A DNA stretch of 64,000 nt from Streptomyces tuirus (GTDB lineage: Bacteria > Actinomycetota > Actinomycetes > Streptomycetales > Streptomycetaceae): the NCBI GenBank assembly GCA_018195615.1, contig JAGTPG010000001.1:2356501-2420500 (forward strand), read 5' to 3'. The notes beneath the pieces are model-generated. The model made no database searches and was not told the DNA's origin. It saw only the letters and a program-made list of their open reading frames with translations. Shown piece after piece: positions 38,741-52,777 of this stretch. A program made the position numbers and the translations under genes. Position 1 is the first letter of the stretch, and each line of letters begins with the position of its first letter.

Positions 38741-39313
38741 ATGGTCAATCTGACGCGCATCTACACCAGGACCGGCGACCAGGGCACCACCGCCCTCGGC
38801 GACATGAGCCGGGTCGCCAAGACCGATCCGCGGATCTCCGCGTACGCCGACGCCAACGAGGCGAACGCGGCGATCGGCACGGCGGTCGCGCTGGGCGGTC
38901 TGGACGAGGAGATCGTCAAGGTCCTCACCCGGGTCCAGAACGACCTGTTCGACGTGGGCGCGGACCTGTCGACGCCGGTGGTGGAGAACCCGGAGTTCCC
39001 GCCGCTGAGGGTCGAGCAGTCCTACGTCGACAAGCTGGAGGCGGACTGCGACCGCTTCCTGGAGGGCCTGGAGAAGCTCCGCTCCTTCATCCTCCCCGGC
39101 GGCACCCCGGGCGCGGCCCTGCTCCACCAGGCCTGCACGGTCGTGCGCCGGGCGGAACGCTCGACGTGGGCGGCGCTGGAGGTGCACGGCGAGGTGATGA
39201 ACCCCCTGACGGCCACCTACCTCAATCGCCTCTCCGACCTCCTGTTCATCCTCGCGAGGACGGCGAACAAGGAGGTCGGAGATGTGTTGTGGGTGCCCGG
39301 CGGGGAGCGCTAG
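38741..39313 (+). CDS. Cob(I)alamin adenosyltransferase, PduO type
   Basis: A 190-residue helical-bundle enzyme that transfers the adenosyl group of ATP to cobalamin and delivers coenzyme B12. The ATP loop TRIYTRTGDQGTTALGDMSR is at the N-terminus, and the C-terminal helix contains RRAERSTWAALE and NRLSDLLFILARTANK. Coenzyme B12 is needed by the acyl-CoA mutases protected by MeaB, encoded elsewhere in this window. The last bases overlap the end of the small convergent membrane gene. Confidence 0.94.
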   Translation: MVNLTRIYTRTGDQGTTALGDMSRVAKTDPRISAYADANEANAAIGTAVALGGLDEEIVKVLTRVQNDLFDVGADLSTPVVENPEFPPLRVEQSYVDKLEADCDRFLEGLEKLRSFILPGGTPGAALLHQACTVVRRAERSTWAALEVHGEVMNPLTATYLNRLSDLLFILARTANKEVGDVLWVPGGER

Positions 39314-39515
39314 GTTCTGCCCGCGCGGCGTGATAGAGGCCGTTGGCGGAGAGGACCCCTCCGACGATCATCATCACGATGCCGACCTTCGTGAGGGTGA
39401 CGACGGGGACGTCCACGCCTCCGGTGAACCGCCACAGCACCAGGCCGGCCAGGAAGGTGACGACGCCTTCCAGCAGGTACTGGGACGCCTTGCTCATCTG
39501 GGTCGTCCTGCTCAT
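39310..39515 (-). CDS. Small two-TM membrane protein, DUF5708-like (probable frame break at the end)
   Basis: Starts MSRTTQMSKASQYLLEGVVT and has two hydrophobic segments (VVTFLAGLVLWRFTG and VGIVMMIVGGVLSANGLY), a layout I associate with DUF5708 proteins. As read, the frame continues 22 codons into the convergent adenosyltransferase gene. One base added in the CCC run at 39320-39322 gives an ending AARGRT with a stop at 39310, leaving 68 residues and a near end-to-end arrangement. The start overlaps the upstream membrane gene's stop as ATGA. Function unknown. Confidence 0.7.
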
Positions 39516-40091
39516 GAGTGTGTCCTTTCCTTCGAGGTGGTGACCGCCTCCGGCTCCCCCGCAGGGGCCTTCCTCGGCCAGATCAGGTAACTCAGCGCGA
39601 ACAGGCCGTGGAACCCGGTCACACGCCAGGCCATGTGGCGCCAGTCCTCCAGGGAGGTCACGCGGCCGGGGTCGTCCACGTACCAGATCGCGAGCTGGAG
39701 GAGCACGGTCGCGACGACGGCGCCCACCAGCGTGCCCAGCCAGACCTTGCCCTCGTGGCGCGCCCTCGCCATGCCGTGGCGCGGGGCCCGAGCGGGGCGG
39801 GGCGCCGCCCAGCCGGTGAGCGGCGTGGCCGTCCAGCCACTTCACCGTGCGGTGGCCGTGTCCGACGGTGTAGCCGAGGTACAGCGCGGCCAGGCCGTGC
39901 GTCCAGTTCGGCTCGGCACCGTTCTTCAGGTCCAGCGCGGTGGCGACCAGCAGGACGACCTCCAGCAGCGGCTCGCACAGCAGCAGGCCCAGTCCCAGGC
40001 GCGGCATGCGCAGCAGGTAGCGGGCGCTCAGCCCGGCCGCCAGCAGCACCCAGAAGCCGATCTCGCAGGCGGCGATCAATGCGACGATCAC
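39512..40091 (-). CDS. Membrane protein of unknown function (one frame break)
   Basis: Not recognised beyond being a polytopic membrane protein. The N-terminal part has hydrophobic helices MIVALIAACEIGFWVLLAAG and LCEPLLEVVLLVATALD. After VKWLDG the frame is lost. The adjacent frame continues ATPLTGWAAPRPARAPRHGM, then a helix LGTLVGAVVATVLLQLAIWY and FHGLFALSYLIWPRKAPAG. One base missing somewhere in 39780-39835 would join them into about 193 residues. It is the first gene of a coupled pair with the small DUF5708-like gene. Confidence 0.75.
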
Positions 40092-40243
40092 GGTTCGCTC
40101 CTCTCGGTCACCTCTTCAGGCTCCCGTGCGGCGCGCCCGGAATCGTCGTCGCGACTGACGAACCCGCGGTACATCGAAGGATGCAGCCGGGGACCCTCCG
40201 CGGGGATCACGCGAAGGGCGCGACGGCCGTGTTGGATGGTGCC

Positions 40244-41436
40244 ATGCCCGTACGACTCCCCCGCCCCGCCGTTTCGACGTCTGCGTCGCGCTGGGCGGCC
40301 TGCTCGGCGGGCTGCTGCTGTGGGGTGCCGGCCTGGCCACCCGGCCGCACACGGAGGTGTACGTGCTCCTGCCGGGGCGCTGGCCGGTGCTGCTGCCGCT
40401 CGTCGTCATGGCGGGCTGCGAGCTCCTGCGCCGTACCGCCCCGCGCACGGGCCTGCTGATCGGCACGGCCGCGATCGTCCTGGACGTCCTCACGCAGGGC
40501 AACCTGGTCTCGATCCTGATGTACACCGACCTGATGTACGCGGCCGTCCTGTACGGCCCGCCCGCGTCGGCCCACCGCATTCCGCGGATCACCGGGCTGC
40601 TGTCGCTGGCCGGGGCAGTGGTGCCGTTCGCGATCTGGCGCGAGCCCGAGGCGCTGCTGATCGGCGTGATCACCGGCCTCGTGTCCTTCGGCCCCGCCGC
40701 CACCGGCCTGATCGTCCGCAACCACCGCGACGCCGCCGACTCCGCCCGGCTGCGCGCCGAGCAGACCGCGCTGCTCGCCGAGATGGACCGCACCCAGGCG
40801 GTCACCGCCGAACGCGCCCGGATGGCCCGCGAACTGCACGACATGGTCGCCAACCACCTGTCCGCGATCGCCATCCACTCCACCGCCGCCCTCTCCCTCG
40901 GCGACCCGAAGACTACGCAGGATGCGCTGGTGGTCATCCGCGAGAACAGCGTGGAGGGGCTCTCCGAGATGCGGCGGCTGATCGGCATCCTGCGCGACAG
41001 CAGCGGCGATGTGGAACCGGCCGCGGCCCCGACGCTCGACGGCCTCGGCACGCTGGTGGAGAACGCCCGCACCAACGGCCTCGACGTCACCCTGGAGGCC
41101 GAGCAGGGCGAGGTGCCGGCGCCTGTCGAACTCGCCGCCTACCGCATCGTGCAGGAGTCACTGACCAACGCTCTCAAGCATGCCGCCCAGGGCGCGGTCA
41201 CCGTGTCCCTCGCCCGGCGGGACGGCTCGCTCGTCGTCGACGTGACCAGCCCGTACGGCGACCGGGACGCCCCGCGCGCCCCCGGCTCCGGCGCCGGTCT
41301 GGTCGGCATGAAAGAACGCGTGGCCCTGCTGGACGGCACCTTCGAGGCCGGCCCCGAGGACTCGCCCGTGGGCAAGATCTGGGCCGTACGCGCCACCCTC
41401 CCCGTCAACGACCCCGTCGAAGGAGACACCGCATGA
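40244..41436 (+). CDS. NarL-type sensor histidine kinase (one frame break near the start)
   Basis: A membrane kinase with N-terminal hydrophobic helices (ALGGLLGGLLLWGAGLA, WPVLLPLVVMAGCELL and others). HisKA_3 carries the phospho-acceptor in RMARELHDMVANHLSAIAIH. The ATPase domain has YRIVQESLTNALKHAAQG and GSGAGLVGMKERVALL. The natural ATG at 40244 reads MPVRLPRP. One C added at 40264-40267 continues it as RRFDVCVALGG into the conserved frame, giving 397 residues. The stop overlaps the response-regulator start as ATGA. The signal is unknown. Confidence 0.9.
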
Positions 41437-42083
41437 GCCGGCCCGTCCGGGTCCTCGTCGCCGAGGACCAGTCCGCCGTCCGCGCAGGGCTGGTCCTCAT
41501 CCTGCGCAGCGCGCCCGACATCGAGGTGGTCGGTGAGGCGGCGGACGGCGAGCAGGCGGTGGCGCTGGCCCGTGAGCTGCGTCCGGACCTGGTGCTGATG
41601 GACATTCAGATGCCGCGTCTGGACGGGGTGTCGGCGACCCGGCAGGTCGTCGCCGATCGGCTCGCCGACGTGCTGGTGCTGACCACCTTCGATCTGGACG
41701 AGTACGTCTTCGGGGCGCTGCGGGCCGGCGCGTCCGGCTTCCTGCTCAAGAACACCGAGGCCAAGGAGCTGCTGGAGGCGGTGCGGACGGTCGCACGCGG
41801 GGAAGGGCTGATCTCCCCTGCGGTCACCCGGCGGCTGATCGCGGAGTTCGCCGCGAAGCCGGCGCGGGAGCCGACGGCCGACCCGTCCGTCCTTGACCGG
41901 CTGACGCGGCGTGAGCGCGAGGTGCTGTCCTGCCTGGGCGAAGGCCTGTCCAACGCGGGCATCGCCGAGCGGCTCGACATGGCCGAGGCGACCGTGAAGA
42001 CCCATGTCAGCCGGCTGCTGGGGAAGCTGGAGCTGCGCAGCCGGGTGCAAGCGGCTGTGTTGGCACAGGAGTTGGGAATCTGA
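41433..42083 (+). CDS. NarL/LuxR-family response regulator
   Basis: 216 residues. The receiver (MSRPVRVLVAEDQSAVRAGL) has the phospho-acceptor Asp in DLVLMDIQMPRLDG and Thr-Thr in LVLTTFDLDEY. The LuxR helix-turn-helix is LTRREREVLSCLGEGLSNAG, then RLDMAEATVKTHVSRLLGKL. It is co-translated with the preceding kinase. The pair lies just upstream of the chitinase gene, in the same direction, but control of chitinase by it is not shown. Confidence 0.95.
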   Translation: MSRPVRVLVAEDQSAVRAGLVLILRSAPDIEVVGEAADGEQAVALARELRPDLVLMDIQMPRLDGVSATRQVVADRLADVLVLTTFDLDEYVFGALRAGASGFLLKNTEAKELLEAVRTVARGEGLISPAVTRRLIAEFAAKPAREPTADPSVLDRLTRREREVLSCLGEGLSNAGIAERLDMAEATVKTHVSRLLGKLELRSRVQAAVLAQELGI

Positions 42084-42100
42084 CGGGTTCCAGGGTGTGG

Positions 42101-42142
42101 TGGTCCAGACCTATTGACCGGTGGTCCAGACCTTTCTATTCT
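42101..42142 (+). promoter_or_regulatory. Chitinase promoter with paired 12-bp direct repeat (DasR/dre-like)
   Basis: TGGTCCAGACCT occurs twice, at 42101-42112 and 42122-42133, 21 bp apart start to start. Between and around them TTGACC (42114-42119) and TATTCT (42137-42142) form a good -35/-10 pair with a 17-bp spacer. The second repeat fills the spacer and the first lies just upstream of -35. Such repeats in Streptomyces chitinase promoters mediate chitin induction and glucose repression, and they resemble the DasR-responsive element. Confidence 0.9.
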
Positions 42143-42206
42143 CACCGCACCTGAGTGGGGCGTGAGGCTCAGTCACGCCCCCACAACCTCATCGAGGAGG
42201 CGCAGC

Positions 42207-44030
<1,824 letters not shown>

Positions 44031-44038
44031 TAGACGTC

Positions 44039-44491
44039 CTAGGCCACATTGACGCGCTGACCGGGCGGGGCTGCCTCCAGCCACGCGAGGAAACCGGTCA
44101 GCGCGTCCTCGCTCATCGCCAGCTCCAGCCGTGTCCCCCGGTGCAGACAGGCCAGGATCACATGGTCGGAGAGCAGCGCCAGCTCCTCCTCGCCCTCCGG
44201 GACCCGGCGGCCGGCCACCTCGATCGCCGAACGCTCCAGGATGCGGCGCGGGCGCGGCGAGTACGAGAAGACACGGAACCACTCGACGCGGTCGCCGTTG
44301 TACCGGGCCACCCCGTACGCCCAGCCCTTGCCGTTCGTGTCGCCCTTCTCCGGGGCGTCCCAGCGCAGACTGGCGTCGAAGGTGCCGCCCGAGCGCTGGA
44401 TCAGCCGGCGGCGCAGACCGAAGACGAAGAGGCCCAGCACCACGAGGGCCACGACGATTCCGCACACAGTCAGAGCGAGGACCATCGGCAC
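44039..44491 (-). CDS. DUF2550 membrane-anchored protein
   Basis: About 150 residues: one N-terminal membrane helix (MVLALTVCGIVVALVVLGLF), a short basic stretch, then a cytoplasmic domain with GGTFDASLRWD, WAYGVARYNGDRVEWFRVFS and HVILACLHRGTRLELAMSED, as in the DUF2550 family found next to atpC in many actinobacteria. The start is a GTG at 44491 or the ATG two codons later. It is downstream of the atp operon in the same direction, but behind a strong terminator. Confidence 0.88.
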   Translation of the reverse strand: MPMVLALTVCGIVVALVVLGLFVFGLRRRLIQRSGGTFDASLRWDAPEKGDTNGKGWAYGVARYNGDRVEWFRVFSYSPRPRRILERSAIEVAGRRVPEGEEELALLSDHVILACLHRGTRLELAMSEDALTGFLAWLEAAPPGQRVNVA

Positions 44492-44541
44492 CGACCTCCT
44501 CGTCTCCTAGGTAACGGAACGTAAAAAACACCCACATCCAC

Positions 44542-44590
44542 CTCAGCCGCGGCTGGGTCCGGATCTCTCCGGTACCCAGCCGCGGCTGAG
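44542..44590 (-). terminator. Strong hairpin terminator of the atp operon
   Basis: CTCAGCCGCGGCTGGGT and ACCCAGCCGCGGCTGAG form a perfect 17-bp stem. Inside it, CCGG and CCGG extend the pairing around a six-base loop. It lies 26 bp after the atpC stop on the minus strand. A T-run (TGTTTTTTAC on the minus strand) follows about 15 bp later. Confidence 0.92.
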
Positions 44591-44615
44591 TGACGTCATC
44601 ACACGGCGGACAGTG

Positions 44616-44993
44616 TCAGCGGGCCGCCGTCGCAGCCCTCAGACGGACGTCCGCGCGGCGCTGGGCCTCCGCGTCGTCCTCCGCCTTCGCGCGCTCCAGC
44701 TCCCGCTCCGCGCGCTGGACATCGATCTCGTCCGACAGCTCGGCGACTTCCGCCAGCAGCGAGAGCTTGTCGTCCGCGAACGAGATGAAACCGCCGTGGA
44801 CCGCGGCGACGACCGTCCCGCCATCGCTCGTACGGATGGTCACCGGGCCCGACTCCAGCACACCGAGCAGCGGCTGGTGACCGGGCATGACGCCGATGTC
44901 GCCGGACGTGGTGCGCGCGACGACCAGGGTGGCCTGGCCGGACCAGACCTCACGGTCGGCCGCGACCAGCGCGACGTGCAGCTCAGCAGCCAA
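44616..44993 (-). CDS. atpC: ATP synthase F1 epsilon subunit
   Basis: 125 residues: the N-terminal beta sandwich (AELHVALVAADREVWSGQAT, GDIGVMPGHQPLLGVLESGP) and a helical C-terminal hairpin (EIDVQRAERELERAKAEDDA). It couples the rotor to the catalytic head and can inhibit hydrolysis. It is the last atp gene, separated from atpD by an unusually long 213-bp gap containing a strong hairpin. Confidence 0.96.
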   Translation of the reverse strand: MAAELHVALVAADREVWSGQATLVVARTTSGDIGVMPGHQPLLGVLESGPVTIRTSDGGTVVAAVHGGFISFADDKLSLLAEVAELSDEIDVQRAERELERAKAEDDAEAQRRADVRLRAATAAR

Positions 44994-45141
44994 GGGTGGC
45001 TCCTCGGGTCACCACCCGGCTCTCATGCCGGGTGTTACGAACAAGTCTAGTGGGACGCCGAGCACCTCGGTGTCGGACCCCGCCCCGGGACTCTGCCGGG
45101 GGTCTGGGGTTGTCCCCCAGGCGATGCAGCAGTGGGCGTGA

Positions 45142-45173
45142 CGGAGGGGGCGGGACGAACCCCGCCCCCTCCG
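45142..45173 (-). other. Strong stem-loop in the atpD-atpC gap
   Basis: CGGAGGGGGCGGG (45142-45154) pairs perfectly with CCCGCCCCCTCCG (45161-45173) around a six-base loop. It follows the atpD stop by 33 bp in the direction of transcription. No T run follows, so it may be a partial attenuator, an mRNA-stability element or a processing site that lowers atpC relative to atpD. Confidence 0.75.
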
Positions 45174-45206
45174 GTATGAGCACGAGGCTCACGTTGAGCG
45201 CGAGGC

Positions 45207-47560
<2,354 letters not shown>

Positions 47561-47580
47561 GAGTCAGGTCCCTTCCGTCG

Positions 47581-49170
47581 TCACTTGCCGGCAGCCGGAG
47601 CGTCCTCGCCGAGCAGCTTGCCGTCGGAGGTCTCGAACTGCTTCTTGAACTCCGCGATGGCGTCGGCCATGGCCTGGAGGGTGTCGTCCGACATCTTCCC
47701 GCCCTCGCGGATGGAGGTCAGCAGGCCCTGCTCCTTGCGGTGCAGGTACTCCAGCAGCTCCTTCTCGAAGCGGCGGATGTCGGCGACCGGGACCTCGTCC
47801 ATCTTGCCGGTGGTGCCGGCCCAGATGGAGACGACCTGGTCCTCGGTGGCCATCGGCTGGTACTGCGGCTGCTTCAGCAGCTCGACCATGCGCTGACCAC
47901 GCTCAAGCTGCGCCTTCGACGCGGCGTCCAGGTCGGAACCGAAGGCGGCGAACGCCTCCAGCTCACGGAACTGGGCGAGGTCCACACGCAGACGGCCGGA
48001 GACCTGGCGGATCGCCTTGTGCTGGGCGGAACCACCGACTCGGGAGACGGAGATACCGACGTTCAGCGCGGGGCGCTGACCGGCGTTGAACAGGTCCGAC
48101 TCCAGGAAGCACTGGCCGTCGGTGATGGAGATGACGTTGGTCGGGATGAACGCCGAGACGTCGTTGGCCTTGGTCTCGACGATCGGCAGACCGGTCATCG
48201 AGCCGGCGCCCATGTCGTCGGAGAGCTTGGCGCAGCGCTCCAGCAGACGGGAGTGCAGGTAGAAGACGTCACCCGGGTAGGCCTCACGGCCCGGCGGGCG
48301 GCGCAGCAGCAGCGACACGGCGCGGTAGGCGTCGGCCTGCTTCGACAGGTCGTCGAAGATGATCAGGACGTGCTTGCCCTGGTACATCCAGTGCTGGCCG
48401 ATGGCCGAACCGGTGTACGGCGCCAGGTACTTGAAGCCGGCCGGGTCGGACGCCGGGGCGGCGACGATGGTCGTGTACTCCAGCGCGCCGGCCTCCTCCA
48501 GAGCGCCGCGCACGCCGGCGATGGTGGAGCCCTTCTGGCCGATGGCGACGTAGATGCAGCGGACCTGCTTGTTCGGGTCGCCCGAGCGCCAGTTGTCGCG
48601 CTGGTTGATGATCGTGTCGACGGCCAGGGCGGTCTTGCCGGTCTGGCGGTCACCGATGATCAGCTGACGCTGGCCACGGCCGATCGGGGTCATGGTGTCG
48701 ACGGCCTTGTAGCCCGTCTCCATCGGCTCGTGCACCGACTTGCGGACCATGACGCCCGGAGCCTGCAGCTCCAGGGCGCGACGGCTGTCGGTCTCGATCT
48801 CGCCGAGGCCGTCGATCGGGTTGCCGAGGGGGTCCACCACGCGGCCGAGGTAGCCCTCGCCGACCGCGACGGACAGGACCTCGCCGGTACGGCTGACCGG
48901 CTGCCCCTCCTCGACGCCGCTGAACTCGCCGAGGACGATGGCACCGATCTCGCGCTCCTCGAGGTTGAGGGCGAGGCCGAGGGTGCCGTCCTCGAACTTC
49001 AGCAGCTCGTTGGCCATGGTCGAGGGCAGGCCCTCGACCTTCGCGATGCCGTCGCCGGCAAAGGTGACCGTACCGACCTCCTCGCGCGAGGCCGCGTCCG
49101 GCTTGTACGCCTGGACGAAGTTCTCCAGCGCGTCCCGGATCTCCTCCGGCCGGATCGTGAGCTCCGCCAT
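47581..49170 (-). CDS. atpA: ATP synthase F1 alpha subunit
   Basis: 529 residues from the ATG at 49170 ([20 protein letters not shown]); an upstream in-frame start would add an unrelated segment. The non-catalytic nucleotide site has the P-loop [35 protein letters not shown] is the conserved alpha-subunit signature. The 122-bp gap to atpH is longer than the other gaps within F1. Confidence 0.97.
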   Translation of the reverse strand: MAELTIRPEEIRDALENFVQAYKPDAASREEVGTVTFAGDGIAKVEGLPSTMANELLKFEDGTLGLALNLEEREIGAIVLGEFSGVEEGQPVSRTGEVLSVAVGEGYLGRVVDPLGNPIDGLGEIETDSRRALELQAPGVMVRKSVHEPMETGYKAVDTMTPIGRGQRQLIIGDRQTGKTALAVDTIINQRDNWRSGDPNKQVRCIYVAIGQKGSTIAGVRGALEEAGALEYTTIVAAPASDPAGFKYLAPYTGSAIGQHWMYQGKHVLIIFDDLSKQADAYRAVSLLLRRPPGREAYPGDVFYLHSRLLERCAKLSDDMGAGSMTGLPIVETKANDVSAFIPTNVISITDGQCFLESDLFNAGQRPALNVGISVSRVGGSAQHKAIRQVSGRLRVDLAQFRELEAFAAFGSDLDAASKAQLERGQRMVELLKQPQYQPMATEDQVVSIWAGTTGKMDEVPVADIRRFEKELLEYLHRKEQGLLTSIREGGKMSDDTLQAMADAIAEFKKQFETSDGKLLGEDAPAAGK

Positions 49171-49292
49171 CTGGGTTCCCTGCTCTCCTTGTTGGGCCCG
49201 AAGTTTCTTAGGGGTCTGGGGGCGACCCCAGGATTCTTCTGCACGGCCCAACCAGGGCCGTCGTAAGTACGTAATGCCTATTGAGTTGCTGC

Positions 49293-50108
49293 TCAGCCCG
49301 CGAGCCGGCGGCTGGCGTCCTCGATGCGGTCCGCGAGGGAGCCGTTGATGACCTCGTCGCCGACCTGCACCCGGATTCCGCCGAGGACCTCGGGGTCCAC
49401 GTCCAGGTTGAGGTGCATCTGGCGGCCGTAGAGCTTCGCGAGGGCGGCGCCCAGGCGCTGCTTCTGCGAGTCGCTCAGCGGCACCGCCGAGGTGACGACG
49501 GCGACCATGCGGTTCCGGCGCTCGGCGGCGAGCTTGGACAGGGACTCCAGTCCCGACTCCAGGCTACGTCCCCGCGGCGCGGTCACAAGGCGCGTCACCA
49601 GACGCTCGGTGGCCGACTGGGCCCGGCCGCCGAGCAGGCCGCGCAGCAGCTCGCTCTTGGCCGAGGTGGTGGCCTTGCGGTCGGTCAGCGCGGCGCGCAG
49701 CTCCGTGTTCGAGGAGACGATCCGGCCGAACCGGAACAGCTCGTCCTCGACGTCGTCGAGCTTGCCCGCCTTCTGCGCGGCGGTGAGGTCGGCGGTGGCG
49801 GCCAGCTCCTCCAGCGCGTCCACCAGGTCGCGCGACTGCGACCAGCGGGAGCGCACCATGCCGGCCACCAGGTCGGCGGCCGGGCCGCTGACCTGGGTGC
49901 CGAGCAGGCGCTGGGCCAGCTCGGCCTTGGCCTCGCCGGCCTGCGCCGGGTCGGTGAGGACCCGACGCAGCGACACCTCGCGGTCGAGCAGCGCGGTGAC
50001 GGCGGCCAGCTCGTCGGCGAGCGACCCCGCGTCCACGGACGTGGAGTCCGTCAGCGCGTCGAGACGCTCACGTGCGGCTGCCAGGGCCTCGCGGCTCGCT
50101 CCGTTCAT
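49293..50108 (-). CDS. atpH: ATP synthase F1 delta subunit
   Basis: 271 residues, long as usual in actinobacteria because of an extended N-terminal part. The C-terminal signature is [20 protein letters not shown], and the start is [20 protein letters not shown]. It links F1 to the peripheral stalk. The start overlaps the atpF stop (ATGA), so stalk subunits are made together. Confidence 0.96.
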   Translation of the reverse strand: MNGASREALAAARERLDALTDSTSVDAGSLADELAAVTALLDREVSLRRVLTDPAQAGEAKAELAQRLLGTQVSGPAADLVAGMVRSRWSQSRDLVDALEELAATADLTAAQKAGKLDDVEDELFRFGRIVSSNTELRAALTDRKATTSAKSELLRGLLGGRAQSATERLVTRLVTAPRGRSLESGLESLSKLAAERRNRMVAVVTSAVPLSDSQKQRLGAALAKLYGRQMHLNLDVDPEVLGGIRVQVGDEVINGSLADRIEDASRRLAG

Positions 50109-50653
50109 CGCCCGGCCTCGGCCTTCTCCTCGAGCTCGTCGAGGAACCGGTCGATCACACGGCTCTGGCGGGCGTGGTCCTCGAGGGACTCGCCGACGAG
50201 CTTGCCGGCCAGGTCGGTGGCGAGCTTGCCGACGTCCTGGCGGAGCGCGGACGACGCGGCCTTGCGGTCGGCCTCGATCTGGGCGTGACCGGCGGCGACG
50301 ATCTCCTCGCGCTGCCGCTGGCCCTCGGCCCGCATCTCGGCGATGAGGGCGGCACCCTGCTCCTGCGCCTCCTGGCGCAGACGCGCGGCCTCGTGCCGGG
50401 CCTCGGCGAGCTGTGCCTTGTACTGCTCAAGCACGCTCTGGGCCTCGACCTTCATGGTCTCGGCCTCTTCGATACCGCCTTCGATCGCCGCGCGGCGCTC
50501 CTCCAGAACCTTGTTGATGTTCGGAAGCAGCTTCTTCCAGAAGAAGAAGAACACGATGGCGAAGGCGATGGTGCCGACGAGCAGCTCGGGGCCCGGAGGA
50601 ACGAGCGGGTTCTGCTCCTCCTCGGCCGCCAGCTGTACCAGGTTGGCGATCAC
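50105..50653 (-). CDS. atpF: ATP synthase F0 b subunit
   Basis: 182 residues. One membrane helix follows a short N-terminal periplasmic segment (LLVGTIAFAIVFFFFWKKLL). A long charged coiled coil (QSVLEQYKAQLAEARHEAAR) forms the peripheral stalk. It starts at a GTG (50653). Gene order E-F-H-A-G-D-C is the standard one. Confidence 0.96.
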   Translation of the reverse strand: MIANLVQLAAEEEQNPLVPPGPELLVGTIAFAIVFFFFWKKLLPNINKVLEERRAAIEGGIEEAETMKVEAQSVLEQYKAQLAEARHEAARLRQEAQEQGAALIAEMRAEGQRQREEIVAAGHAQIEADRKAASSALRQDVGKLATDLAGKLVGESLEDHARQSRVIDRFLDELEEKAEAGR

Positions 50654-50694
50654 ATCAGTGCCTTTCGTTGGCAGGTTCGCTCGTCAGGGCTCGA

Positions 50695-50979
<285 letters not shown>

Positions 50980-50998
50980 TCAGGGGCGGGAGAGGGGC

Positions 50999-51817
50999 TC
51001 AGTGGTGCTCGGCGAGAGCGCCCTGGATGTACGTGCAGGCGAGGAGGACGAAGACGTACGCCTGGACGGCCTGCACGAAGAGCTCGAAGAGGATCATGAC
51101 CATCGTCATGACGAAGGAGACACCGGCGGCCGGGATCATCCAGCTGTTCAGCAGGTACCAGGACGCCACGGTGAACATCACCAGCATCAGGTGTCCGGCG
51201 AACATGTTGGCAAACAGTCGCACCGCGTGCGTGAACGGGCGGACGACCAGGTTCGAGACGAACTCGATGCCCATCACGAGGGGGAGAACCGGGCCGAGTT
51301 CCTTGTCATAGCCGGTGACGTTCTTGAAGAAGCCGACGAAACCGTGCCGCTTGAAGGTGAGCGACACCCAGGTGACGTAGACGACCGCGGCCAGCACCGC
51401 CGGGTACGCGATGATCGACGACACCGGGAACTGCGCCAGCGGGATCACGGACCAGATGTTCATGATCCAGATGAAGAAGAACATGGAGACCATGAACGGG
51501 ACGTACTTCTCGCCCTCCCGCTTACCGAGGGTCTCGTAGACGATGCCGCGGCGTACGAAGTCGTAGCCGGCCTCGCCGATCATCTGGAGCTTGCCCGGCA
51601 CCACCTTCGCCTTGCCGAAGGCGAGCGTGAAGAAGGTGACGACAAGCAGGGTGGTGATGATCGCGAGCAGCATCACCTTGTTGAACTCGAACCCTCCAAC
51701 CGTGGCGATCGGCTTGAAGAGGAACGAGTGCAGGCCCGGAGCCGGAAAACCACACCCGTTGTCGGACATGATCCGACAGCTCCAGTCAAAGGCGAGCTGG
51801 GTCTGGTCAGCACTCAC
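50999..51817 (-). CDS. atpB: ATP synthase F0 a subunit
   Basis: 272 residues from the GTG at 51817 (VSADQTQLAFDWSCRIMSDN), chosen because GAAGGAG lies 6 bases upstream; the in-frame start 12 codons earlier has none. Hydrophobic helices include MVSMFFFIWIMNIWSVIPLA. The essential Arg of the proton channel lies in FTHAVRLFANMFAGHLMLVM. It lies 225 bp downstream of atpI. Confidence 0.96.
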   Translation of the reverse strand: MSADQTQLAFDWSCRIMSDNGCGFPAPGLHSFLFKPIATVGGFEFNKVMLLAIITTLLVVTFFTLAFGKAKVVPGKLQMIGEAGYDFVRRGIVYETLGKREGEKYVPFMVSMFFFIWIMNIWSVIPLAQFPVSSIIAYPAVLAAVVYVTWVSLTFKRHGFVGFFKNVTGYDKELGPVLPLVMGIEFVSNLVVRPFTHAVRLFANMFAGHLMLVMFTVASWYLLNSWMIPAAGVSFVMTMVMILFELFVQAVQAYVFVLLACTYIQGALAEHH

Positions 51818-52042
51818 CGCGGGCTCCTTCGGCGTGACGCATGGGTACGGCAACCTCGTTGTGTCGGCGCGGCACGGAGCCGCGGTTCGGCACGGGACTG
51901 GTGTTACGGATGTGGGGGCGGCTGGGGGGCATCTCGCCTCGCGATGGAGCAGGCGTCAGCTCGGATGCCCGCGCCCGCGATGCCGCAGTTGGCACCGGAC
52001 GATAGCAGGAGATCTCATGCCTACTTATCCCGGCCCTACCCC

Positions 52043-52480
52043 TCACGACGAGTGCCCCGACTTTTCGGGCTTCCCGCCCGTCGTCGAATCGGGCTCGACG
52101 TAAAGGATCTTGGCCTTCATGTGGGCACGCGTCTGTGCGGCGATCCACGCAAGGGTGCCGACAACCAGCGTGATGGCAAAGGCCTTGGGGTTGAACAGCG
52201 TCGTGTTCTTGAACGCGGCGACGAAGACGAACAGCAGAAGGATCTGCGCCGCGTAAAGCATCAGGCCCATCGCCTGGAAAAGGTGCGGAAGCGATTTGGC
52301 AGTGCGCTGCAGGACGTAGAGACCGATCCCCATGAACAGGATCACCACGAGCGTCGCGGCGACCGCCCCGATCGCCCCCTTGCCACCGGCGACCACGCCA
52401 CTGATGACGGCGGCAACAGCACCGACGGCAGCCGTGGGCACGGCGGCCTGGGCCAAGATCCGGGCGTCATTGGACGGCAT
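52043..52480 (-). CDS. atpI: AtpI-type ATP synthase assembly protein
   Basis: 145 residues with four hydrophobic segments (VGAVAAVISGVVAGG, VAATLVVILFMGIGLYVLQR, LYAAQILLLFVFVAAF, FAITLVVGTLAWIAAQ). Its place as first gene of the operon and its size fit AtpI, thought to help c-ring assembly. The operon promoter should lie in the 297-bp gap upstream (52481-52777). I see no unambiguous hexamer pair there. Confidence 0.88.
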   Translation of the reverse strand: MPSNDARILAQAAVPTAAVGAVAAVISGVVAGGKGAIGAVAATLVVILFMGIGLYVLQRTAKSLPHLFQAMGLMLYAAQILLLFVFVAAFKNTTLFNPKAFAITLVVGTLAWIAAQTRAHMKAKILYVEPDSTTGGKPEKSGHSS

Positions 52481-52777
52481 GGCGGCAACTCCGCTTTCGC
52501 AGGGGGCAGGGTGTCGTCATGGACGAGCGTAGTCCCGGGCTGAGTGGAGACCTCACACCAATGGACCGTCGCACTGCGGTCCTTCGGCTCTATCCGGGGG
52601 GTTCTCGTGAACCGTATCACAAACTATTTGATGCAGTCTTTACCTGGAGGTGTGCGGACTGTCACACATGAGAGTGAACCTGCGCGTCTGAGCGAGAACA
52701 GCGCCGAGATGTCTGGTATTGGGGCGCTTCGCACTCCCATCACAACCCCACGACTTGGCAATGCTCTAGTCAGATTC

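Noticed and set aside
39633..42083. An 816-codon frame running through the kinase and regulator genes
   Set aside because: Only its last 216 codons (from 41433) are protein-like; the earlier part is an out-of-frame reading of the membrane kinase.
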